A stretch of 6,171 nt of DNA, taken from NCBI GenBank assembly GCA_023140635.1, contig JAGLLG010000020.1:1-6171 (forward strand), written 5' to 3'. Under the pieces are notes generated by a model that worked only from the letters and a program-made list of their open reading frames with translations, did not search any database and was not told where the DNA came from. The stretch is from Candidatus Pacearchaeota archaeon. GTDB taxonomy: Archaea; Nanobdellota; Nanobdellia; Pacearchaeales; GW2011-AR1. The position numbers were made by a program, and so were the translations under genes. Shown piece after piece: positions 1 through 4,860 of this stretch. The stretch's first letter is position 1, and every line of letters starts with the position of its first letter.

Positions 1-21
1 TTACAACTACACTTGTGCTTT

Positions 22-53
22 CAAAAGAGTAGGGTCAACTCTCTACTCTTTTG
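22..53 (+). terminator. Strong hairpin, possible terminator of an upstream gene
   Basis: The arms 22-32 and 43-53 are perfectly complementary (11 bp). The stem can extend inward by a G-U and a G-C pair to 34/41, leaving a six-base loop. A T-rich tract follows at about 57-63. The A-run on the left arm and T-run on the right arm would suit an intrinsic-like terminator for a plus-strand gene ending left of the window. The G-U pair fits plus-strand RNA slightly better than minus. Archaea rely mostly on U-tracts and aCPSF1 for termination, so the hairpin could instead protect a 3' end or belong to the structured RNA region that follows. Confidence 0.5.
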
Positions 54-67
54 TAGTATTTTTAGAA

Positions 68-77
68 TAAATATTTA
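68..77 (+). promoter_or_regulatory. Possible TATA element ahead of the structured RNA
   Basis: The sequence AAATATTTAT has its centre about 25 bases before position 97, the exact 5' base of the 9-bp closing helix of the putative RNA. That is the usual archaeal distance from TATA box to transcription start. In AT-rich DNA such elements arise often by chance, so this is only suggestive. Confidence 0.3.
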
Positions 78-96
78 TCGACGAAGACTTGTTCAA

Positions 97-212
97 CTAA
101 TCGCTCTCATCCACAACTTAAAAGGGGTGGATTTCCCGCTCGAGAATTAAAAAAGGCGGTTGTGACTCTCAGCCTTAGACAATTGCCGCAAAAAATATTT
201 TAAAGCGATTAG
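97..212 (+). ncRNA. Putative structured non-coding RNA, first domain
   Basis: No family was recognised. CTAATCGCT (97-105) pairs perfectly with AGCGATTAG (204-212), closing a 116-base segment. Inside are a 6-bp hairpin, ATCCAC (109-114) with GTGGAT (127-132), and a 9-bp helix, GGCGGTTGT (155-163) with ACAATTGCC (179-187). The latter contains two G-U pairs as plus-strand RNA, which would be A-C mismatches on the minus strand, so plus-strand transcription is favoured. There is no open reading frame of useful length on either strand. I looked for conserved motifs of tRNA, 5S rRNA, RNase P RNA and SRP RNA and found none. Alternatives are a small mobile element with 9-bp terminal repeats (no target duplication is visible) or an untranscribed spacer with chance pairings. 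Confidence 0.4.
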
Positions 213-224
213 ATAAAAAGTTAA

Positions 225-299
225 ACCCCCCTACAGGTCATTTCTCCGAAATTCTCAATCGCAGTTTTTTCGCTTCGCTAGAAATCCTGCGAAGGGGGT
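225..299 (+). other. Nested stem-loops, second domain of the RNA region or 3' element of the DUF5679 operon
   Basis: ACCCCC (225-230) pairs with GGGGGT (294-299). Inside lie two more hairpins: ATTTC (240-244) with GAAAT (248-252), and TCGCAG (259-264) with CTGCGA (287-292). The last can continue with TTTC (268-271) and GAAA (281-284). The segment starts 12 bases after the first domain and ends 12 bases before the DUF5679 stop codon. It could be a second domain of the same plus-strand RNA, or, read on the minus strand, a structured 3' end for the aIF2-beta/DUF5679 transcript. None of these helices contains a G-U pair that would settle the strand. Confidence 0.35.
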
Positions 300-311
300 C
301 ATAAAATTTAA

Positions 312-500
312 TTAATATGCTTTTTCAGCTGAACCGTCTGCTACAGCCTTTTCAGCGTTATCTTTAGACATAATTCTACACATTCCGCAACCACAACTAG
401 TGCAACTACCTTTACCCATGTAACCACCACGCGCGGTCTGCGTCATCTTAACGTCCTTCATTTCTTTTTTTTCCTTACATTTAACACAATATCCTTCCAT
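312..500 (-). CDS. Small zinc-ribbon protein, DUF5679-like
   Basis: This is a 62-residue protein. An N-terminal YCVKCKEKKEM segment and a later KGSCTSCGCGMCRIM segment match my recollection of the DUF5679 family, small zinc-binding proteins common in archaea with no established function. Cysteines at 5 and 8 and at 33 and 36 form the expected CxxC pairs. Two more, C38 and C41, add another CxxC directly after the second pair, which I do not recall as usual. The C-terminal tail (45-62) is polar and alanine-rich. The ATG start is supported by a near-ideal Shine-Dalgarno sequence five bases upstream. The gene lies 41 bp downstream of aIF2-beta on the same strand with no clear promoter of its own, so the two are probably cotranscribed. 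A link to translation is inferred from position only. Confidence 0.8.
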   Translation of the reverse strand: MEGYCVKCKEKKEMKDVKMTQTARGGYMGKGSCTSCGCGMCRIMSKDNAEKAVADGSAEKAY

Positions 501-505
501 ATTTT

Positions 506-513
506 ACCTCCTT
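506..513 (-). promoter_or_regulatory. Shine-Dalgarno site of the DUF5679-like gene
   Basis: Read on the minus strand this is AAGGAGGT, a full match to the anti-Shine-Dalgarno end of 16S rRNA, five bases from the ATG at 500-498. It fixes the start and contrasts with aIF2-beta just upstream in the operon, which has no such site. Confidence 0.85.
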
Positions 514-541
514 CAATTTAGTTTGGCGTCTGCCGTTTAAG

Positions 542-943
542 TTAGATCTTATGTACTTCATACCTTTCTCCACAAGCAAGACATTTTAAAAAAACTTTCC
601 CTTTAACATTTTCTAATTCAGTATCTGGCTTCCTGCATTTATGGCAAAGCACAAATCGTTTGATGTATTTCTCAATCTTATTATTAATATCGTTCGAAGA
701 GAGTTTTCTCGATAAAATTAACCTTTCTCCCCTTATTTCACTCGAACTTGCTAACTCCTTATTCAAGAATTTCATTAAATGATCTGGATTTCTCCGAATA
801 CAAGTAACTATTTGTCCAAAATTAGTAATAATAGTCTTTGTTCCTTCGTGATGCCCCTTAACTTTTAGAACTTCAAACCTCTCGCATTCTTCAACTGGCT
901 TGATTTTCTCGTACGCTTTGTCTAGTAATGATTCGTAATTCAT
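542..943 (-). CDS. eif2b: Translation initiation factor aIF2, beta subunit
   Basis: Beta subunit of the heterotrimeric factor aIF2, which carries initiator Met-tRNA to the small ribosomal subunit. From the chosen ATG the product has 133 residues, normal for archaeal aIF2-beta. Residues 1-16 form the N-terminal helix that in this family contacts the gamma subunit. Residues about 20-90 are the alpha-beta core, with the family signature TIITNFGQI followed by RNPDHLMKFLNKELA. Residues 97-133 are a zinc ribbon with C100, C103, C121 and C124. An in-frame start 54 bases upstream (997) would add 18 residues unlike the family and run across the promoter. The ATG at 943-941 lies about 25 bases from a good TATA box, which suggests a leaderless transcript. 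The gene diverges from psmB and is followed by the DUF5679-like gene. Confidence 0.93.
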   Translation of the reverse strand: MNYESLLDKAYEKIKPVEECERFEVLKVKGHHEGTKTIITNFGQIVTCIRRNPDHLMKFLNKELASSSEIRGERLILSRKLSSNDINNKIEKYIKRFVLCHKCRKPDTELENVKGKVFLKCLACGERYEVHKI

Positions 944-963
944 GAAGTTTACATGAAAACTTC

Positions 964-973
964 CTTTATAAAA
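964..973 (-). promoter_or_regulatory. TATA box of the aIF2-beta operon
   Basis: On the minus strand the sequence reads TTTTATAAAG. Its centre lies about 25 bases from the A of the ATG at 943, the standard archaeal TATA-to-start distance. Transcription would therefore begin at or next to the start codon, giving a leaderless mRNA. No Shine-Dalgarno sequence precedes this ATG, which agrees. Confidence 0.65.
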
Positions 974-1025
974 TTTACATAGGCGTAAACCTACCAAAAA
1001 CCTTTTAAACAGTATATTACAACTA

Positions 1026-1033
1026 TTATAAAT
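1026..1033 (+). promoter_or_regulatory. TATA box of psmB
   Basis: TTATAAAT has its centre about 26 bases before the ATG at 1056, implying a leaderless transcript. There is no Shine-Dalgarno sequence before that ATG. A second AT-rich element, TTTTAAA at 1003-1009, could serve as an alternative upstream TATA box and would give a short leader of about 20 bases. Confidence 0.6.
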
Positions 1034-1055
1034 TCTAAGTGTGTTATACTCTAAA

Positions 1056-1721
1056 ATGGATGAAGATTTAAAGAAAAATGTTTTGTCAAGCGGTACTAGT
1101 TTAGTCGGGCTTGTGTGTAAAGATGGTATTGTTATGGCCGGGGATCGAAAAACAACAGCTGGTGGTCAAATTGTTATGAACAAAAATTCAGATAAAGTTA
1201 TTCCCATTAATGATTATTTAGTTACTTCTGGTACTGGTGTAGCTTCTGATATTGATATGTTGCAAAAATTGGTAAAGGCGCAGTTAAGAATCAAAGAATT
1301 AAGGGATAAAAAAAGGGTTACAGTTAAGGAAGCGGCAAATTTAATTGCTACAATAAGTTATAGGAATATTAGGCAACCAGCTATGATTCAGTTCATGGCG
1401 GGATTAATGGTTGGAGGAGTAAATGAAGATGGTTCAACAGAACTTTATTCTATTGAACCCGCTGGAAGTGTGATGAAGGTTGAGGATTTTGATGCGAACT
1501 TTTCCTCAGGAATGCCGTATATACTTGGATTGTTGGAAAAATCTTACAAAAAAGATTTAACGATTGAGGAAGGAGTAGAGCTGGCAATTGAATCGATTCG
1601 GGCGTCTTCTGAACGAGATACTGGGTCCGGATGCGGGATAGACGTGTTCACAATTACAAAAGATGGGATCAAACATGTTTCAAAACAAAGGGTAGAGAAA
1701 GTTTACAAGGAACATAATTAA
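1056..1721 (+). CDS. psmB: 20S proteasome beta subunit precursor
   Basis: Catalytic subunit of the archaeal 20S proteasome, a cytoplasmic N-terminal-nucleophile threonine protease. The 221-residue precursor has a 13-residue propeptide ending in SSG; self-cleavage would expose Thr14 as Thr1 of a 208-residue mature protein. Asp30 (mature 17) sits at the position of the catalytic acidic residue. Lys47 (mature 34) takes the role of Lys33, with one extra residue in between. D188-x-x-S191 matches the Asp166/Ser169 pair of the Thermoplasma enzyme. A GTG 15 bases upstream is in frame, but the MDEDLKKNVL start is typical of archaeal beta subunits and fits the TATA spacing. aCPSF1 follows 70 bp downstream on the same strand, a pairing also known in methanogens. 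The alpha subunit is not in the window. Confidence 0.95.
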   Translation: MDEDLKKNVLSSGTSLVGLVCKDGIVMAGDRKTTAGGQIVMNKNSDKVIPINDYLVTSGTGVASDIDMLQKLVKAQLRIKELRDKKRVTVKEAANLIATISYRNIRQPAMIQFMAGLMVGGVNEDGSTELYSIEPAGSVMKVEDFDANFSSGMPYILGLLEKSYKKDLTIEEGVELAIESIRASSERDTGSGCGIDVFTITKDGIKHVSKQRVEKVYKEHN

Positions 1722-1791
1722 TTATTATAATAGAAAATGGTAACCACAGGGGTCACGAGAACCCTATTCAAATAATCTCTAAAATAAAAAT
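1721..1791 (+). promoter_or_regulatory. psmB-aCPSF1 spacer with possible promoter and small hairpin
   Basis: The aCPSF1 ATG has no Shine-Dalgarno sequence. A TATA-like ATTATTATAATAG at 1721-1733 would start transcription near 1752 and give a leader of about 40 bases. A leaderless start would need a TATA box near 1766, where only a weak match exists. The spacer also contains the short palindrome TGGTAACCA (1738-1746) and a 5-bp hairpin (1749-1753 with 1761-1765, one G-U pair, seven-base loop). Whether aCPSF1 uses its own promoter or reads through from psmB cannot be decided from this. Confidence 0.35.
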
Positions 1792-3681
1792 ATGGCAGAT
1801 ATCTTAAAAACTATAGAAACCGAATTGCCGAGAGGTGTAGTTAGTTCAACTATCTTCGAAGGGGCAAACATCATAGTTTATACTACAGATAGTGCATTTT
1901 TCAAAAATGGCGATGCGGCAATTAAGGATGTCGTGAACACAATTAAGAAAAGGATTGAACTTCGGGCGGACAAATCGCTTCTTATGTCTCCAGAGGAAAC
2001 TGAAAAGAAAGTCAGAGAGATCATACCAAGGGAAGCTGAACTTGTGCAAATCATCTTCGACCCACAAAGAAGCACATTAATTCTTGAAACAAAGAAGCCA
2101 GGTCTAGCAATCGGAAAGGGTGGTTTCCTTCTGAAGGAGATTAAACAGGCAACAATGTGGACACCACAAGTTCAACGTTCTTCCGCTATTCCATCCAAGA
2201 TTACAGATAAGATACGAGAGGTTCTTTATCAAGACAATACATACAGAAAGAAATTTTTAAACAACATTGGGGAGAAAATCTACAAAGGGTGGAATCCTGA
2301 AAAAATGGAAGAATGGGTGAGAATTACAGCTCTCGGTGGAGGACGGCAAGTTGGAAGAAGTTGCTTTCTTTTGCAAACACCTATATCAAAAATTTTAATC
2401 GATTGCGGAGTAGATGTATCTTCTAGCGACAAAAATAGATATCCTTACCTTGAAATCCCTGAATTTGACTTGACAACACTTGATGCGGTTATCATATCTC
2501 ATGCGCATTTAGATCATTCGGGTTTAGTTCCTTATTTGTATAAGATGGGATATAAGGGTCCGGTTTATATGACTGCTCCGACGCGAGACATTGCCGCACT
2601 AATGGCACTTGATTTCATAGGCGTAGCATACAAACAGGCTGCGGCTCCGTTATTCAAGTCAACAGATATTAGGAACATGGTTAAACATTCAATCTCACTA
2701 AACTATTGTGAGGTAACTGACATCACACCTGACGTCAGAATCACGTTATACAATGCAGGTCATACGCTTGGTTCGGCAATGATTCATTTCAACATTGGGA
2801 ATGGACTTCATAATTATGTATATTCTGGTGACATTAAATTCGGTAAATCCCGTTCACTTGAAGCTGCTACCTCATATTTTCCACGAATCGAAACTCTTCA
2901 GTTAGAATCCACTTATGGAGGTAAGGATTGTAACTATCCTCCGCGAAAAGAGTCTGAACAAGAATTAATCAATTTCATAAATGGGATTATATCTAATGGG
3001 GGGAAAGTTTTACTTCCTGAATTGGGGACAGGTCATGCTCAAGAAAAAATGCTTATCATTGAAGATGCAATGGAAACGGGGAAAATTCCGAAGGTTCCCG
3101 TTTATATTGATGGAATGATTTGGGACATCAACGCAATCCACACAGCTTATCCTGACTTTTTGTCAAACTCATTACGTGCTTCAATTTTCGCAAACAAAAA
3201 TCCGTTTACATCAGAGATATTCAGTCGAGTTGGATCACCACAAGAAAGGAAAAATGTTATTGGTGGCGGACCTTGCATAATCCTTGCAACATCAGGTATG
3301 CTTGTAGGTGGGGCTTCTGTGGAATATTTAAGGGAATTTGCGGATAGTTCGACAAATGGGTTGTGTTTGTCTTGTTATCAGCCTCCAGGAGGACTTGGTA
3401 GGCAACTTCAGGACGGGATTAAAGAAGCGACATTCAATGTTAATGGACGAGATGTAATGGTTCCGCTTAGACTTAAGTTTCTCTCAATTGAAGGATTCTC
3501 TGGTCACTCCTCTAGGAATGAGCTAATGGCATTTGTAAGTCAGGTAAATCCTAAACCTCGAAAGATTCTTATTAATCATGGAGAGCAATCCCGAGCTCTT
3601 GACCTTGCGTCGAGTATTTACAAGTCAAAAAGAATTGAGACATCTGTGCCGAAGAATTTGGAAACGGTTCGGTTGCGATGA
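1792..3681 (+). CDS. fttA: aCPSF1 / FttA, KH-domain beta-CASP ribonuclease and transcription termination factor
   Basis: Archaeal CPSF73-like nuclease that cleaves nascent RNA after U-rich tracts and ends transcription. The 629-residue length is normal. Two N-terminal KH domains cover about 1-70 and 80-145; the second carries the IGKGG loop (107-111). The metallo-beta-lactamase domain (about 177-385, completed by 565-629) has HAHLDH at 237-242, H324 in NAGHTLGSA and D347 in SGDIKF, which bind two zinc ions. The beta-CASP insert spans about 386-565. Motif A is E372, motif B H572 and motif C H596 (NHGEQ). The C-terminus NLETVRLR resembles the conserved dimerisation tail. All catalytic residues are present. 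One oddity is GHAQE at 414-418 where relatives have GRAQE. The stop codon runs directly into a T-rich tract. Confidence 0.96.
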   Translation: MADILKTIETELPRGVVSSTIFEGANIIVYTTDSAFFKNGDAAIKDVVNTIKKRIELRADKSLLMSPEETEKKVREIIPREAELVQIIFDPQRSTLILETKKPGLAIGKGGFLLKEIKQATMWTPQVQRSSAIPSKITDKIREVLYQDNTYRKKFLNNIGEKIYKGWNPEKMEEWVRITALGGGRQVGRSCFLLQTPISKILIDCGVDVSSSDKNRYPYLEIPEFDLTTLDAVIISHAHLDHSGLVPYLYKMGYKGPVYMTAPTRDIAALMALDFIGVAYKQAAAPLFKSTDIRNMVKHSISLNYCEVTDITPDVRITLYNAGHTLGSAMIHFNIGNGLHNYVYSGDIKFGKSRSLEAATSYFPRIETLQLESTYGGKDCNYPPRKESEQELINFINGIISNGGKVLLPELGTGHAQEKMLIIEDAMETGKIPKVPVYIDGMIWDINAIHTAYPDFLSNSLRASIFANKNPFTSEIFSRVGSPQERKNVIGGGPCIILATSGMLVGGASVEYLREFADSSTNGLCLSCYQPPGGLGRQLQDGIKEATFNVNGRDVMVPLRLKFLSIEGFSGHSSRNELMAFVSQVNPKPRKILINHGEQSRALDLASSIYKSKRIETSVPKNLETVRLR

Positions 3682-3692
3682 TTTTATTTTTC
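3681..3692 (+). terminator. U-rich termination tract after aCPSF1
   Basis: The tract ATTTTATTTTTC begins at the last base of the aCPSF1 stop codon, without a preceding hairpin. This is the form of archaeal terminators, and U-rich tracts are the sites at which aCPSF1 itself acts. It would separate the aCPSF1 transcript from the membrane protease gene downstream. Confidence 0.5.
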
Positions 3693-3703
3693 TAAAACTC
3701 TAT

Positions 3704-3712
3704 CTTTAAAAA
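3704..3712 (+). promoter_or_regulatory. Probable TATA box of the intramembrane protease gene
   Basis: CTTTAAAAA lies about 38 bases before the GTG start at 3746. Initiation some 25 bases downstream, near 3733, would leave a leader of about 13 bases, just enough to hold the Shine-Dalgarno sequence at 3736-3740. Confidence 0.45.
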
Positions 3713-3735
3713 CTATAATCCTTTAATCCTACTAA

Positions 3736-3740
3736 GAGGT
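3736..3740 (+). promoter_or_regulatory. Shine-Dalgarno site of the intramembrane protease gene
   Basis: GAGGT lies five bases before the GTG at 3746-3748. It supports this GTG as the start codon; the MKHK lysines then precede the first membrane segment. Confidence 0.6.
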
Positions 3741-3745
3741 ACAAA

Positions 3746-4711
3746 GTGAAACATAAATTATCTATAACATTGATTCTTTTGAGTATGTTTTTGGTGACGC
3801 AATTTATCGGACTTTTCGTCGTCAATGCTTATGCTCCTCAAACAATTCTTGATCCAGCGACGGGAGAAAGCACACAAGTTCCTGGAAGCGGACTTCCTTT
3901 TGGTCTTGAATTGTCCGAGGATGACTTTAGTAAAAATCCCTTACAAATTTTATTTAGAATTTTATTTAATCTCGTCCTGGTATTAGCAATCTTTTTTATT
4001 CTAATGAAATATAAGTGGAGAACAATTATCCGGCTTTGGTTCTTCTTCGTTGTGACTCTTGCTCTTGGCATTGCAATTAATGCCTTCTTAAAATATACCC
4101 TATTAACAAACGTCTCAATCATCGCTCTCGCGATTGCAATCTCTTTATCGTTTTTAAAAATCTTTAAACCTCACATGCTCGTCCACAACGCTACCGAACT
4201 TTTAATCTATCCTGGAATTGCCGCAGTCTTCGTTCCAATTTTAACTCCCCTTACTATAATCCTCCTTCTAATCTTAATCTCTATCTATGATATGTGGGCA
4301 GTTTGGAAGTCTGGTATCATGCAAAAGATGGCGAAGTTTCAGATGGAAGAATTAAAAATATTCGGAGGATTCTTGATTCCTTCGCTTACCAAGACGGCTA
4401 AGACTCAAATTGCGAAAATAAAACAAAAGTACAAAAACAAAAAAATTCCTGGGAAAATAAAGAAAAAGAAATTCAAGGTCAACCTCACAATCCTCGGTGG
4501 TGGTGATGTTATTTTTCCGATAATAACTGCAGGAGTTTTCATGCGAGCGTTTGGAATAATTCCAGCACTCTTTATAATTTTTGGTGCGTTTGCGGGGTTA
4601 GTATTTCTGTTCTCTATAACCGAGAAAGGAAAATCATATCCTGCAATGCCCTACATTTCTGTTGGAATTTTCTTGGGGATGTTATTAGCAAAATTAATGA
4701 ATTTTATTTAA
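3746..4711 (+). CDS. Presenilin/signal-peptide-peptidase-like intramembrane aspartyl protease (family A22)
   Basis: A 321-residue membrane protein with the motifs of archaeal presenilin homologues, which cut substrates within the membrane. About nine membrane segments are visible: 6-29, 67-88, 93-114, 118-139, 150-166, 168-186, 247-268, 272-290 and 300-320. The catalytic aspartates are D182 in the YD motif of segment 6 and D254 in GGGD (251-254) of segment 7. PAMP (299-302) stands where PALP is usual, at the start of segment 9. The lysine-rich loop 187-246 and the KYKWR turn (88-92) are cytoplasmic by the positive-inside rule. That places the N-terminus inside and loop 30-66 outside, as for presenilin. 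Segment 1 resembles a signal peptide ending in AYA (28-30). The natural substrate cannot be inferred. The gene appears monocistronic. Confidence 0.88.
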   Translation: MKHKLSITLILLSMFLVTQFIGLFVVNAYAPQTILDPATGESTQVPGSGLPFGLELSEDDFSKNPLQILFRILFNLVLVLAIFFILMKYKWRTIIRLWFFFVVTLALGIAINAFLKYTLLTNVSIIALAIAISLSFLKIFKPHMLVHNATELLIYPGIAAVFVPILTPLTIILLLILISIYDMWAVWKSGIMQKMAKFQMEELKIFGGFLIPSLTKTAKTQIAKIKQKYKNKKIPGKIKKKKFKVNLTILGGGDVIFPIITAGVFMRAFGIIPALFIIFGAFAGLVFLFSITEKGKSYPAMPYISVGIFLGMLLAKLMNFI

Positions 4712-4825
4712 GGTAATCTCCATAATTATATGTTAAAAATACTTAGGTATACCCATAAATTGTATCAAAGTAATAAACGCTTATTTTAAACTTTATCGTT
4801 TGTAACTCCTTCCAAAAGACAACAG
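4712..4825 (+). other. Spacer between the membrane protease and TrmB-family genes
   Basis: No gene is visible. The stretch is AT-rich. It holds a perfect 8-bp palindrome, GGTATACC, at 4746-4753, about 80 bp upstream of the TATA box of the next gene, and a loose AAACG/CGTTT inverted repeat at about 4777-4793. Neither can be assigned a function from the sequence. The last codons of the protease gene are T-rich and may serve for termination. Confidence 0.4.
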
Positions 4826-4850
4826 TAGAAAGATTTATAAATGGTTTCTA
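4826..4850 (+). promoter_or_regulatory. TrmB-family gene promoter overlapped by an inverted-repeat operator candidate
   Basis: The TATA box lies in ATTTATAAAT (4833-4842), itself palindromic, with its centre about 23.5 bases before the GTG at 4861, so a leaderless transcript is likely. The perfect inverted repeat TAGAAA (4826-4831) and TTTCTA (4845-4850) flanks it with 13 bases between, so one arm covers the BRE position. A dimeric regulator bound here would block TBP and TFB. Autorepression by the encoded regulator is inferred from the family and the geometry. Confidence 0.55.
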
Positions 4851-4860
4851 TATCTTAGTA

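Noticed and set aside
86..106. tRNA T-loop from GTTCAA near 91
   Set aside because: No flanking 5-bp stem, no acceptor or anticodon arm.
97..212. 5S rRNA, from the 116-base length and 9-bp closing helix
   Set aside because: The internal helices do not follow the 5S plan and the conserved CCGAAC-type loop is absent.
97..212. Small non-autonomous mobile element with 9-bp terminal inverted repeats
   Set aside because: The flanking bases show no target duplication, and the G-U pairs in an inner helix suggest RNA rather than DNA symmetry. Kept only as an alternative.
225..311. RNase P RNA, from a GGAGAAATGACC stretch on the minus strand resembling its conserved region I
   Set aside because: The match is poor and the partner region (ACAGAA...GGCUUA type) is missing on that strand.
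944..997. Longer aIF2-beta from an upstream start
   Set aside because: The 18 extra residues are unlike the family and would overlap the TATA box at 964-973.
1041..1055. Longer psmB from the GTG at 1041
   Set aside because: The ATG at 1056 gives the typical archaeal N-terminus and fits the TATA spacing.
1846..2075. Two minus-strand open frames inside aCPSF1
   Set aside because: They are antisense to a clearly conserved gene, overlap each other and show no recognisable protein features.
3838..4122. Minus-strand open frame of 94 residues inside the membrane protease gene
   Set aside because: Antisense to conserved membrane segments, with a low-complexity basic product and no start signal of note.
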